DNA of 64,000 nt, from assembly GCF_010015445.1 (NCBI RefSeq), contig NC_053119.1:25584383-25648382 (forward strand). The letters are read 5' to 3'. A program made the translations under genes and the position numbers. Position 1 is the first letter of the stretch. Each line of letters opens with the position of its first letter. The notes beneath the pieces were generated by a model, which did not search any database, was not told the origin of the DNA, and worked only from the letters and a program-made list of their open reading frames with translations. Source of the DNA: Perca fluviatilis. Taxonomy: Eukaryota; Chordata; Actinopteri; Perciformes; Percidae. Positions 1 to 15,745 of the stretch are shown here, piece after piece.

Positions 1-1799
1 TACAATTTAGGCTTGTGTATTTGTGTGTAAGTCAATCCAAACAGAAATAAAAATGAATATTTGTTTCATTATATTAAAAAAATCTAGATTAAATTTCAAT
101 TCATGCTTGCACTCACATATGAACATGAATACATGGGTGTATGTCTACACTCTTTGGAGTGCGCGAGCAGGGTGGGGGTACCCAGCAGTATCAGGGACAG
201 CCAGCAGCCATATCTTGTGCTTGACGGAGCTGTCAGAATGCATCGGCTTGCCCCTTCTCTTTCGGTAGCACAGGGCATGCATTCTTCCATCAGAGAATGG
301 AAGGATGAGACCTGGGAGGTGTCTTCATCCATAAGGACAGACAGAATTGCACAAAGAAAAGGACGGCAGACTTGTAAACATACAGAATCTGACAGTGCGA
401 GTCAGTGGAGTGGGACATGGTCTAAAGGCCCCGTGAGCCACCCCTCGTGCCAATGCACCTCAGTATCGGGTATCAATACCAGGACAGAACTCGGTGTACA
501 CAACTGGGCATCTTACTTTAGAGAGCAAACGTAACCAGACTGAAAGTTTAAACAAACGCAGGAAATTATTCTAAATAATGAGAGTAAAAAATATTGTTAA
601 TGCTTTATGTTTTCCCCTCAACTTTCTGCTGACACTGACACACATGCTTACAGAGTAAATTCCATTCTCGCTCCAGGCTACTTTCAGTCTCTGCTGTGTG
701 CTGAGACGTGAGCAGACCTGCCGTTCACATCCAACGCCAAATTATAGCAAGAGAATCCCTTTATCCACCAAGTGAGTTCTAATACGTGTTTCTGTGTGTG
801 AATATATAGTACATTATGTGTATGTTGAGCAAATAATATTAGATTAAGTTGGGTAATGGGTTTTATACTGTATGTATATTTATATAAACAGCATTTTATG
901 ACTTTTCCTTCTATCTCAGCTACTAATACATTATATAACTGCAAGTGAACCTATTGCCAAGGGTCAAGTTCATAAATCATGCCTCACAACTATCATAATA
1001 CATTCCTTGAAGTTCAATCCTTTTCCATAACTGTGACATATAAAACTCATAACTCATACTGATTGACTGTGAATACATTTGATTAAATGCCAACTGCAGA
1101 ATTGTAAGACGATGTACTGATCCCAAGAAAAGCAGCATTTGTTGAATTATAAAGTATAGCAAGTTGAAGAGTCCCCCATTCTCCTCAGTCAGGATGTTAT
1201 GGAACAATAAAGTGGAAATGCAAAGTCGTTGTTGAAATCTCGTTAAGTCACCAGGCTGGAACAACACCAACACACCAGTATCTGATTCTTTTTCATGCTT
1301 GATGTAAATCTAAACACTGGCAGGGGCTGCCTTTACAGCTCCAGTGTTATGTGTTTGGAAGCTTCACACTTGGAAGGATGAAGCGGTTGGCCTATGCTTT
1401 GATTGTCTGCTGCCAACGTCTTGTCTGTTTGTTTACTGTACAGTGAGATAAGCAAAACCCAAAACATAGTAAACGCTCAGCATGCTCCAGCGCTCATTCT
1501 TTTTTCTGGAATGCCACTGAACTTCTCCAAATCAAGGAGTTGTTCATTAATGCAGTGCACAGTTGTTTGATTCATTACTGCTATACAATTTGTCAAGGTG
1601 ATGTCATTGAAGCCCCTTGGGTAGATTTTGACTGGATCAGTGCTGACATCAAATGGAAAAATCTTATTGTGGTGCTTATTATTTAAACACAACATATTAA
1701 TCTGACATATTTGATAGCATAACAAACGATGGGAACTTAGCTAAAAGGTCAAAGAGTTTGAAAAAAATCGAACTTTTGCCAAAAGATCCATCTTAGCAT
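1..1799. other. Intergenic, no gene seen
   Basis: Unremarkable AT-rich sequence. Short frames on both strands (for example 103-534) have no recognisable domain, start context or splice support. Confidence 0.6.
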
Positions 1800-2170
1800 C
1801 CAGCCTGGTCTCACAGAATTGCGTGAAATGATCACGAACTGTTAACAGCTCATTAAGTGGTGGTGGCACGGAATGTGTGAAAATTCCATGTGGCCACCAT
1901 GGAAAACAATACCAATGTAAAGTCAATGAGAAGATGGCGTAGCATTAAGAGCGACAACGGTAGCAAGTAGTACGAAAGCCCGAAAATCCGCGTAGGGAGG
2001 TTGGTTGGGATGGTGGATGGGTCAAACACAGGACTTTCACACAGGAGACCGGGGATCGTGTCCCACGTGTCACGTTTCCTAAACCCAACCGTCGCTTTGT
2101 TGTTTTCCTAAACCCAACTGTATCAATGTCCCGCATCCCGTTATTGGTTTCCTAAAACCAACCTATATAT
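1800..2170. repeat. Dispersed repeat related to 7217-7570
   Basis: Contains AGCCTGGTCTCACAGAATTG at its start, then GGAGACCGGGGATCGTGTCC and tandem TTTCCTAAACCCAACCGT-type units (2085-2165). Its middle is the inverse of the copy at 7217-7570 (CGATCCCCGGTCTCC). Noncoding. Confidence 0.55.
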
Positions 2171-2199
2171 TATTAAAACCAACCAACTATTAATAAACA

Positions 2200-2728
2200 T
2201 TAAAGGTCCCATGGCATGAAAATTTCACTTTATGAGGTTTTTTAACATTAATATGCGTTCCCCCAGCCTGCCTATGGTCCCCAATTGGCTTGAAGTGGTG
2301 ATAGGTGTAAACCGAGCCCTGGGTATCCTGCTCTGCCTTTGAGAAAATGAAAGCTCAGATGGGCCGTTCTGGAATCTTGCTCCTTATGAAGTCATAAGGA
2401 GCAAGGTTACCTCCCCTTTCTCTGCTTTGCCCGCTCAGAGAATTTGGCCCACCCATGAGAGAGAGGCATCATGGCTTTCAAATGAGCAAAGTGTCAGTTG
2501 GTCAAGGCCACACCCCCACCCTCCACCTTGCCCCTCCCTCTCTCCTCCTCAATAGCTACAGGCACAGAAATAGCACATCCTAAGGAAAGCTCATTGTTGG
2601 ACTGGCTCTAGTGGCTGGAATTCTGCCCCAAGGCTGAATTTCGGGGAAGAGACTTCAGATACAGTATTAGGGGACCACTAAGGTCTATAGAAAAGCATCC
2701 AAAGAGCACCATGTCATGGGACCTTTAA
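2200..2728. mobile_element. TTAA-flanked MITE, full-length copy 1
   Basis: Begins TTAAAGGTCCCATGGCATG and ends with the inverse CATGTCATGGGACCTTTAA. TTAA at both ends is what piggyBac-type insertion leaves. Noncoding, 529 bp, with an internal palindrome CCTTATGAAGTCATAAGG near 2385. Closely similar copies lie at 28156-28494 (inverted, shorter) and 41175-41699. Confidence 0.85.
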
Positions 2729-3662
2729 CAACTCTCTCACAAATCCAAAAGCTAGAGCGCTATAACTCAAATGTGTGATGTTATCCAAGTGTGCAACCGC
2801 TCCATAGACAATAAATTGGAAAAGATGTTTAACAGTATGACACATTGACACATGAGTACATTTTCTTTTTCAGAACACTAGAATACAGTGAAGCTCGTTT
2901 AGTTAAGCATATTTCCCTAAACTATTCCTTCAATGGCTGTGTTTCACCATCCACTTTTATTTTAAAGTATAAACTGCTCCACACAAAGCACGGTTTGCAG
3001 ACAGTTATGAGACTGAAGTCAATGGTACAAATATCTTGAATAATCTGTGTAAACTGTGAAGCTAACTAGCTTGGTAGCTGACAGTTAACAAGCTAGCTAT
3101 CTTAAATACTTACTTTACCTGACTAGCACACAGTGGGCCTTATTTTAACGATCTGAAACACAAGTATCAAACGTGAAACGCAAGTAAGTTGTAAATTGTG
3201 GGCGGATCTCGGGCGCTGTTGCTATTATACCGGCGGGATAAATTACTCTGCCCGACACAAATCTAAACTGGGTTGGTCTGAAGTAGCTAGGTGTGGTTTG
3301 GGCGTAACGTGCAATAAACCAATCAGAGCGTCATCTCACATTCCCTTTAAGAGCAGGCGCGCTTGTTCCATGGCAGATTTCTATTATGACGGCGGATTTG
3401 CCTGGCGCACATTTAGCTCACAGGGATTTCTCTGAAATCCGTTTACCTCATTATTTGAAGCTCTGGCCACATTTAACATGAAAATCCGACATTATAACGT
3501 TATAGATATGACAGAAAATAAGAAAAAGCATAATAGTTCACCTTTAATGCCATATCAAAATCTGTATGGAGCAATGAGGAGCGGAGAAGCCGAGTGCCTA
3601 ATCTAAATCATTCCAACCTAAACACAGCCACACCCCCACCCCCAGACCCACATGCTTCCAAA

Positions 3663-3663
<1 letters not shown>

Positions 3664-3734
<71 letters not shown>
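3664..3734. repeat. (AC)n microsatellite
   Basis: Pure AC dinucleotide run of about 71 bp. The translated Thr-His and Cys-Val frames over it are not genes. Confidence 0.95.
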
Positions 3735-3737
<3 letters not shown>

Positions 3738-4843
3738 AATTGTATGGGCACATACTCTCACATAAATGCAAAGCAAAATCCTGTTTCTTTTTTTCTTCTT
3801 TTTTTTGATCAGCCCTTTTAATTGTGCATTCCTGCATCTCGCGTGGTGTATTTACAGAAAGCGTAACAAGGCCATTGGAACCAATTATATAAAGAACAGT
3901 CTCCAAACCTATCGTCCAGGCAGAGGAATCACAGAAATATTTATCCTGTTTAAAAGTTTAGGAAGAAGAGAAAGGGCCTTGGCACTAAACCCTTTAGTGA
4001 GGCAAGGAGAATGAAAACCTCCAGTGTAAAAGGACCTATTAGTCTCAGGACATGGACATTAGCATGATAGTAGACTTAGCCTTTGGGTTGAAGGAGAGGG
4101 ACGCTGTCTCTACGCTTTCAGCTAGCAGTAAAAGGGGGGGGTTCCTATACATAAACACACACACACAAGCTCTCTGATAGGCAGGGAAATGCAAAGTGGG
4201 CCCCTATACAGAGCATGAGGCACACCAGCGACCCAGTAAATAAGGAGGAGGAGGTGGCGGGGAGGAGAGAGGGAGGGTCGGGGACTGAAGACGGGCGATG
4301 AAGAGAGAGGAGAATTAAACTTGCTCACAACAGACCAAGAAGAGGAGAACCATTAAAAGATGTAAGGAGCAATTTGTAAAACTAAAAGTGACAACAATGC
4401 TTTGCAAGCATGAAAAAGAAGTGTATACTGTCTTTTTGTATCTAACTGTCACTTAAAGCTGCAAATTCTCTGCTCTGCTCCAGTCTGTAATGATGAGTTA
4501 GCAGGTGAATTGTATTCCAGGCAAGAATCCCCTAATATGTGTCATGATGAAAATGTATAGTTTCAGATGGTCAGTGAGTCCTGAAGATTTTTGCTTTTTT
4601 TTATGCACCGTGAAGAAAGAAAGTAGGGAAGTATGCTTGAGCAGAGGAGGTTCAAAAGGATGGGAGGGGTTAACCTGTGCAGAGCAAGTTGACCAACACT
4701 TCACGCCGAATTTGGAGAGAAAGAGTCCACACAGGAGACACAGTGACACATCACAATTCAAAAACACAAACAAACAAACACCCAGTGTACGTTCAAACAC
4801 ATATACAAGCACAATGTGTGGTTGGTCATGTACACATGCAAAT

Positions 4844-4856
4844 GTGTGTGTGCTTG

Positions 4857-4888
<32 letters not shown>

Positions 4889-4908
4889 CATGCGTGCGTG
4901 CGCATGTG
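4844..4908. repeat. (TG)n compound microsatellite
   Basis: TG run with CGTG and CATG interruptions. Confidence 0.85.
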
Positions 4909-5837
4909 CGCGGCAGATGAAGGGAGTAGCCTCAGTCTGGGGTCACAGAGGGCAGTTATGTACAAAGCGTGTGTTGATATAGTGTAAAGATGGAGGACAC
5001 ACAAGCAACTCATGCAGGGAGAGGGCAACAAGTGGAGAGAATGAACCTCATTGTATGTCCGTTAGGGAAATGCCCAGCATGAAGGGATTGCGGTGGTTTT
5101 GGTGGTGGTGGGGGTGTGGGGGACAAAAGAACAAAACTGAAACTGCGTACTGGCATTGAACTGTGCACTGACAAAACAATCAGTGGGCAGAGGAAGGAGG
5201 GAGGGCAGCTTACAGAGAGGAGACACCTCCAGTCAGTCCCTGAAAATATGATAAATGGGCTGTTTAATGTATGCATTCATAGTTTTGAGACAAGGCAAGA
5301 CGTTGAGGGATTAGGCCGTAAGAGTCAATATTAGTGTTGGTGGCATTAGGAAAGCCCTGTCTGGTTAAACAGTAGGGAATAAAGTGTTTTCAGCTGATGT
5401 CAATGTTTGAACAATGATTCTAATCATTTGCACAGAGATGAGGTCTGCCTTGGTTTATCTAATGGATCAGGCGCTGGTGTGGGGCTGATAGAGAGACCTG
5501 CATAATAAGAGGAGGCAGAATAGTTTTCTGAATGAACCGATGGGGGTAACATCATAAAAAACAATCATAAAATTCAGTTCTTTAGTTGGGATTCTGCTTA
5601 AAGGTGTAATATTTTGTTGTTCCTTGTCACAAAATAACCATACACATCAGCAGTGCATTGTCGTAGTCAGTAAGGTAGTCTTTAAAGAGGAACAACTGGT
5701 CCAAGTCTTTGTATTAATGTTCCCAGCCCCCAACACACCACAGTGCTATGCTCTTGGTTTAGTATTCCAAAATCTGAATGAACATTGTTTAAGATGGAGG
5801 GAGCTTGGAATTGCTGCACAGTTTGGATATATATATA

Positions 5838-6330
5838 CAGAATCTCACAAAAGTGAGTACACCCCTCACATTTTAGTAAATATTTCATTGTATCTTTTAA
5901 TGGGACAACACTGAAGAAATAACACTTTGCTACAATGTAAAGTATTAAGTGTAAAGCTTGTATAACAGTGTAAATGTGCTGTCCCCTCAAAATAACTCAA
6001 CATACAGCCATTAATGTCTAAACCGCTGGCAACAAAAGTCAGTACACCCCTATGTTAAATTCCCATAGAGGCAGGCAGATTTTTATTTTTAAAGGCCAGT
6101 TATTTCATGGATCCAGGATACTATGCATCCTGATAAAGTTCCCTTGGTCTTTGGAATTAAAATAGCCCCACATCATCACATACCCTTCACCATACCTAGA
6201 GATTGGCATGGTTTTATGTCGGTTAGCCTAATAGCTAGTTTTATTTGCATTGAGACATTTTATGGAAAGTACCTCATGCCAATCTCTAGGTATGGTGAAG
6301 GTATGTGATGATGTGGGGCTATTTTAATAC
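5838..6330 (-). mobile_element. Tc1-type transposon remnant with a rearranged end
   Basis: Starts after a TA with CAGAATCTCACAAAAGTGAG and a repeat of the AGTGAGTACACCCC theme, a common Tc1 terminal repeat in fish; an inner copy, AGTCAGTACACCCC, lies near 6040. Only the 3' end region of the element remains. The distal part ends in a 54-55 bp inverted repeat (6156-6210 with 6275-6328), followed by an AT tract. No transposase frame survives. Confidence 0.65.
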
Positions 6331-6364
6331 TGATACTCATACTATTTTAATACTGATACTGATA

Positions 6365-6367
<3 letters not shown>

Positions 6368-6404
<37 letters not shown>

Positions 6405-6424
6405 TTTTTTTTTTTTTTTTTTTG
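6368..6424. repeat. (AT)n tract followed by poly-T
   Basis: About 33 bp of alternating TA, then an uninterrupted T run of about 20. Adjoins the rearranged Tc1 remnant. Confidence 0.9.
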
Positions 6425-6765
6425 TAGATGCAGCCTATTTCAAACATGTAGAGTGTCTTGGCTTGTTTTGTCAGTTCATACAGGGATGTATCATGTCATA
6501 TAACCACATCCTAAAAAAAATGATTATACCTGTTCTTAATAGCCATGCCAGATCTCTCGAAAACAATTCTGTTTCTTTTGCCTGTCTTTGTACATTCAGT
6601 AGTCTCAACACCATTAATCGTACGAATGGGGATAACGGTACACACAGTCATCTCCTCATAGGCATTCACAGTATTGCACTGCATGATTAGGCTTTAACTT
6701 AAGCTTTTAATATGTTTCCAATCAAAGTGCTGCCTCCAATATGCAAAAATGACAGCAGTTCTGTA

Positions 6766-7905
6766 AAGGCCCTGACACACCAACCCGACAGAGGAAAGTC
6801 GGTCGGACTTATCAGTCTCTCAGAAAAGTGCCTCAGAACACACCGAAGCGACACAGAATTGAGCATACGTTCTGCGCGTGCGCGAGACGTAATACGTCTC
6901 CATAACAGCAGGCGACGCTAATCTGTACTGTGGCCCAAAAAATTAAAACTGGCAGCTGATTGGATGAAAGCGTCACGTGAGTCTGGCTGCTCCTGGATTT
7001 TAGAACCGAGCATAATGGTGGCTCAATCAGAATACGAGCTCATATTTTACGAAGATAGTTCACCGAAACGTGTTTCTGAAAACATTTTAAGCAAGAAATA
7101 GGCCATGCAGTTGCTGAATTTGTCTTCATTTAAGATCGACAAAGGTTAGTTTGAAAGATTTTCGTCAGATTTTGAGAAGCTGTTTGTCACGCTTAACATA
7201 AGTTCACTTATTCAACCCGGTCTCACGCCAGGTCGTGAAATAGTCACGTTATTTTGATTTATCAATTTGTGTACAGGTCACAATTTTGACGTTTATTTCA
7301 AATGAAACGCCACAACAACGGGACGGGACGGTTGTGGTCAGGAAAAGAAGAACGGGGAAAGGAACCGTCACACGCGGGACACGCAGACAACAGCGGGACG
7401 GTTGTGGTTAGGAAGAGAATAATGAGGAAAGGAACTGCAACACGCGGGACGCGATCCCCGGTCTCCAGGGTGAAAGTCCTGTGTTGTTTGACCCGTCCAC
7501 CACCCTGACCAATCTCCATGCGCGGACTTTCGCCTTATCAGTACTACTCGCTACCGTCATCGTTCTGTGATCACGAAATATGCTTAACATTGAAATACAT
7601 TGTTTTAAAATTCGTAAAAAAAAAAAACATTTATAATAATGTGTCATTTTTCAATTACGTGACCATATCACGTACTGCCATGACACCAGGCTGACTGATT
7701 CGCTAGTCAAGGGCTAGCACTCCACCAATCAGATTGGTCATTGAGTCCGACTGCCCGCCCTCCGACCCAGCAAGTCAGGTCGGCCAAAGTGAAGGCCGAC
7801 GGCCCCTCCGACGGACGACGGCACGGAACACACAGAACAGACTCGAGTCACAGACCTCGCCAGACAGTCAGACGGCCGATTATCGGGTTGGTGTGTCAGG
7901 GCCTT
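6766..7905. mobile_element. TIR element with AAGGCCCTGACACACCAA ends
   Basis: Left end AAGGCCCTGACACACCAACC and its inverse at the right end (TTGGTGTGTCAGGGCCTT, ending 7905) bound 1140 bp. Subterminal parts are rich in GTCGG/CCGAC words. No transposase frame is visible. A second repeat, related to 1800-2170, sits inside (about 7217-7570). The superfamily is not assigned. Confidence 0.65.
7217..7570. repeat. Dispersed repeat related to 1800-2170, inverted
   Basis: Contains CGCGATCCCCGGTCTCCAGG and GTGAAAGTCCTGTGTT, matching the inverse of 1800-2170, and two near-identical units of GGGACGGTTGTGG (about 7326 and 7396). Nested in the 6766-7905 element. Confidence 0.55.
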
Positions 7906-9918
7906 AAGGTAAAAGACAGACAGAGCAGCCACTTTAGTGTGGTAAATTATTTGCCACCTGTTCACTAGTCTAATAAGATTTCAATTAAAAACGTGCGTAA
8001 CAGTAGCCTCAAAGTTGGATTGTGTGGTCTGGGCATGTAAACAGTGTTTATTGTATTAATTATTTACAATTCCTACAATTAACATGTTTGCACATCCCAC
8101 AGGTGTTTTCACTTAGTACTGCTGATTAGAGCTCTTAACAGGACTGTGCGGTTGTGCACACTGCATGTTTGATATCTCCTTCACTGTCTGGTTGCTAGGA
8201 CAGGACAAATTACACCTTTAGCATTCTTAATTATACGTAGAGTATGGTGGCTCAATACTTTCACCAAACCTCAACCTCACATTCATCAAGAATAACTGAA
8301 AAAACCTGTGTGGACGTACCAGGCCGTCAATCCTATCGTGAACCATTCCTTCTGTTTTATGCCACAACCCAATTAAAAGGATATTTGTGATAAGATGAAG
8401 TTACAGTAGGTGGTCAGCAGAAACCTGTATTATTTGGGAAAACTATGGGTAGACTCAGATACAGATACAGTCAGTAGCCACAGCGACAGATTTACCTCCT
8501 GCAGAGTCCAAATCTGGAACAGCAACAATGCTGGGCAGCAGCTACTGATCACTATTAGAAAGCACAGTTACCTCTACAGTAACACCTGAGTCAGTTTGCC
8601 AGTGCGAAATTTAATAGTTATTCCAAACCTTATTATCTGAAAGGCGGTTATTGTACCTTGGAGGTGGTAAGCTAAAGATTCGCTGTTTTGGTTGTGGTTG
8701 TTAAAAATGCACAAACAAATTCAAAAGTTACAGATATAGCTGCAAATGATTTGCCCATTAAATAAAAAAGTGGGTCACCTTAAATGCTTTGTACAACCAC
8801 ACCGGTGTTTGCATTTATTCTGGCTGATCAGACCTCTGCTCAGCTGAAGTTCGGGAATAAATAAGAATGAACAGTGTATAGTACACTTCTACTACTAGGA
8901 AGATCAGAGAGATGTCAATAGGCTCTTTTTCACAGCAGACAGTTTGACTTGTATGAACTAGTATGACTTGTACAGGGTTTACTTATAACATTAACAATGT
9001 CTCGGTCAAGTGTCCCAGCGAGACAGCATGCACAACACCAGTACCCTGAAACTGAAGCAACAAAATGGAATTCAGCCATCATTAACCGTATAATTTACAC
9101 CTGTGCTTTTCCCACTGTGACATGTCAAAATGTCTTCATTAAAAATGACCTATAAAGCGAAGTGAAAAGTGAAAAATCTGTGTAGGTGGACCATTGGTGT
9201 TGAAACATGAATCTCCCCTTTGAAAAGAGTTATTATTGCTTACTTTCTATATTGTCGGTTGGATATCTAAAATTACAATGTAATATGATTTTCTAATCTG
9301 AGTTAGGGGAGAAAAACTTGCTGGATGGAGCACTTTTTGGAAGATGTGTAAACTTGAGCTATAATACCTCCGTTTTTTTGCAAGTTACTGTAGGATTTGT
9401 TGGACTTTAAGGGGAGCCAATCTATGTATAGGTTTTTAAATGTAACAAAAGCAGATACCTGCTGAATCTTGACACTCAACAGAATTATTATACCTCATAA
9501 TTTGTGTTGCAAACCCACATACAGTACAGCAGCTGTCAATTGAACTGTGACATGAGCAGTTAGCCAAATGCTGACAAAAGGACCTTTTTATTTTTCAGGT
9601 GAGATTTTGCATCTCATGTTTCAACAGTTTGTTTTGATCCAGATGATTTACGAGTCTCTCTAGTACAGCGGGAGCCCAAGGTTGTTGTGCAAATTCAAAA
9701 TGACCCCACACAACCTGGCATCCTCCTAAAGCATGTTCATTATGACAGACAGACAGCATCCAAATAAAAAATAATGCATCAGTATTTCAGAGAGTTGACA
9801 CTTGTGACTCACGTTTATGTCCCTCAGAATAACTGTTCTACAAGTGTTTGCATACGTACAGTACACCATTTAGGCAATAGCAAACTGGAACCATACAGTT
9901 ATGTGTGGGGTTGCAGAG

Positions 9919-9922
<4 letters not shown>
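7906..9922. other. Intergenic, no gene seen
   Basis: About 2 kb of apparently unique DNA without repeats or open frames above 60 codons. Nothing specific recognised. Confidence 0.55.

Positions 9923-9984
<62 letters not shown>
9923..9984. repeat. (GT)n microsatellite
   Basis: GT run of about 62 bp, followed by degenerate TGTGTTCGTG units to about 10030. Confidence 0.95.
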
Positions 9985-9986
<2 letters not shown>

Positions 9987-10490
9987 CGTGTGTGTTCATG
10001 TGTGTTCGGTGTGTGAGGTGTGTGTGTGTAGAGGTATCCCTATAAGACGGGGGGAATATGCTTGGCCCGCCTACAGCTGTGATGAATGGGTCTGAGGCTT
10101 TGTGCCACAATGCCCCTCACTTCATTACTGTCACATGGAACAGATGGTGCCTTTCACCGTAGCATCACATGTACACACACACACGCACACACTCACACTT
10201 TCTTTCCGGGGATGCCGTCGTTCTGTGACGTACACGCACACACAAACGCAGGGGACAAGGAGGTTTAATGAATTCTACACCACATGCAGCTTCTGCGCTC
10301 AGCTGAGACATCAATTTACAGATCTGAAGAGCAACCAAACAAAAAATTAGATCATGAGTATGAAATGTTAAACAAACCAAACAGGGGGTAATTGAATGAA
10401 GCAAGGAATAAACAAAGACTTGTTTTCCATCTTCCAAACGGAAAATTGGTTTTGGTACTTAGGAATCTTTATTTGCCAGCACAGCAAAAT

Positions 10491-10621
<131 letters not shown>

Positions 10622-11523
10622 CATTGATGCCTTAGAGACGGCAGGTTAAACGCTCTTCTTTTCACTGTGTACCTCAACTGGTGTTCAGCGTATGACAAAC
10701 ACACACAAAGTGCTAAGTTTGAGGGAGCTCTTTCTTTTATCATGCATGCAAACATGTTTACTAAATGAGATACAACATGAGATATGCCAAGAATCACATT
10801 AAATATTGCACTTGTTTTAACAGCAAAAGAGCATCATATGCACATAGATCGGCAAAAAAAATAAAATCTCAACTACTTCTTGCCTACTTATCATTCTGCT
10901 GTTCTCCTTCATTCAGGTCCCAACGTCCTGAGCCTGAGGGTGTGTCACATTTGTGAAGGCCCACTGCTTGAACAGCATTCTGCTCTGCCTTAAACCAAAT
11001 TTCCCTGCCTGACCGCTATCCTTTCCCTTCCACATGGGTCACAAATGAACAAGCCCCCGCTCGCTAAGTTGCACAGGAGCATCCCCGGAGCGCACAAATG
11101 TGGAGGATAAATGGAGCACGAGCCAAGGGGGGTGAGCTGAGTTGAGAGGTGTGAGGAAGCAGGATGGTGGGTGGTGACGAGGTCACCTCTGGAGAGATGG
11201 TTGGCATAGTGATGATGGATGTACAGTAAGTCTTACTGACGAGGATCACTTTAAATTCAGTTATGTGAAAAGGCAACTTATCTTTCTCTGCTTTTGTTTC
11301 CTTTATTTTGCTAATCTCATTGAAATACTTAGTATCCACCAAAATGCTTGATTATTATCACTGTTGTCTTCCACTTATGCATCCTCATTTCCTTCTTTTC
11401 CTTCTTTTTATTGGTCCAAACTGTGTCTCAACTTTCATGCAAAAAGAAAAGAAAAAAGGCTTTTCGACAAACGCAGTCCGAGGAGCAAAGTTCACAGGGC
11501 TGCACACTCTGTTTAAAGTTACA
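10622..11523. other. Intergenic, no gene seen
   Basis: Between a GT tract and the first LINE. Frames at 11064-11342 (minus) and 11308-11574 (plus) lack recognisable similarity. Confidence 0.5.
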
Positions 11524-12421
11524 CCTCAAATTCAATTCAAATTCAAAACAACTTTATTTATCCCCATAGGGTAATTCTGTTTTTAGTCTACCAGTCGTAT
11601 CGACAAGACAACACTTAATCAGGCATACAGACAAACAGAGAAATACTGTCAATGACATCATACTGCATAAATGGGCATCAAAAATCAAACAAGTGATACA
11701 CAAACACAGGCCATGATACTGACTAAGCAGCAACCGACTCTCAAGATAGTATCATATTAAATAAATAATGATAATACTTAAGTAAATACTAAATAGGTAA
11801 TGATACAAAAGGTTTTGAATGCCTGGCGCATATTTAGTTGCCGCTGTCAACAATATTTAAGAATTTAATGGCCGAGGGAATAAAAGAATTGGCATATCTG
11901 TTAGTTTTCCTTGGGGGGGCAAGGTAGCGACGTCCTGAGGGCATTAGGCAGAATTCCTGACTAAGAACATGGCCAGGATAACTCATGACCTGTCTAGCCT
12001 TCTGGAGCACCCGTTTTTTCCAAAGGGAGCTCAAGTCTGTCAGCTGACCACCAATGATCTTGGAGCAGATTTTGACAATACTGCTTAGTCTATTCTTGTC
12101 CCGCACAGACAATCCATAAAACCAGCAGATAAAAGAAAATGTTAAAAGGCTTTCAATAAATGAATAATAAAAGTTACATAAGATCCTCTGCGACACATTG
12201 AAAGAATTTAGCTTCCGCATCAAGTGGATTCTCTGTTGTCCCCGCTTAATGATTGACTCTGTGTTTTTATCAAACTTCAGGTTTGAGTCAAACATGGTTC
12301 CTAAGTACTTATATGTTTCTACAATTTCAACATTTTCTCCATGAATAATGCTGTCTTCCGGGTTAAAACGATTCTTTCTAAAATCAATAATTAACTCTTT
12401 AGTTTTTGTCACATTAAGGTC
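11524..12421 (-). pseudogene. 5'-truncated non-LTR retrotransposon (CR1/L2-type LINE), 3' part
   Basis: On the minus strand an open frame (11834-12421) matches the C-terminal part of a LINE reverse transcriptase: LNVTKTKELIIDFRK, then VETYKYLGTMFDSNLKFDKN (the conserved YLG segment), then KICSKIIGGQL. The catalytic centre is absent, so the copy is dead by truncation. The 3' end near 11524 shows an ATTCAA-type repeat next to an ACTTTATTTATCCC tail. The clade is a judgement from motif style. The frame opens with GTG only because the element is truncated there. Confidence 0.75.
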
Positions 12422-12773
12422 CACGTATTGGCACCTGCCAATACGTGGGTGCTGTAAACACTATCTTTAACTTAGTACACACACATTTTAGCCCCACTAT
12501 CTAACTGAAAATCAGAGCCACTGATACAGGGACTGAGACCACACGCCACACAGTCCCCAGTCCAAGCTCTATCTCTGAATGGAGCGAGTCCAGACTACAT
12601 AGTCCCAGTATTATCTTATTGGTTTAACATTAGGCAAACTGTGGCAGCACACCAGACCACCAGCTATTGGTTCCTCTTTGCTTTATCATATTTCTGTTTA
12701 CTCTCCTCTCCTTCAGCTATCTTGAAGGGAGCTATTAAAGATGCATCTTTCTTATTTACAAGCAAACCAAGAT

Positions 12774-15263
<2,490 letters not shown>

Positions 15264-15358
<95 letters not shown>
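15264..15358. repeat. (GT)n microsatellite, about 95 bp
   Basis: Pure GT run. Confidence 0.95.
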
Positions 15359-15359
<1 letters not shown>

Positions 15360-15706
15360 TTGACAGATAGAGAGGATATGTGAGGACCTGTGCATTTATT
15401 CACTTATGGTTGACGTGGTTAATGCTTAAGCAGGTGGAGGTGTGTGTAGTGATGCCTGTGTGTTTACCTGTGGATCTTCTGTACCTGAAGAGGCCATGAA
15501 CCTGGACTGGATATAAAGAGGAAAGAGAGAATAGGGTTGTTATCTAACGAACTCAGATTAATGGTGAGCAGGGCAGACCCACTGCCACACGCCATCGCAA
15601 ATTATCTGAAAACCCCAATGCACATGCACAAAAATGTGTAGAGAGATAGGCTGTTTATGCTTATTATGAGGTGGATGGTAAATTGAATGAAGGTGGTGAG
15701 TCACTG

Positions 15707-15737
<31 letters not shown>

Positions 15738-15745
15738 TCCTTTCT
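15707..15745. repeat. (CTTT)n microsatellite
   Basis: About nine CTTT units with one CCTT variant. Confidence 0.9.

Larger units (their letters stand above)
2729..5837. other. Intergenic, no gene seen
   Basis: Apart from the two dinucleotide tracts I see no coding signal. A stretch at 4240-4320 is purine-rich (GGAGGAG). Frames over 4500-5030 are created by the TG tract. Confidence 0.55.

Noticed and set aside
103..534. 143-codon frame near the window start
   Set aside because: No recognisable domain, codon pattern or splice context.
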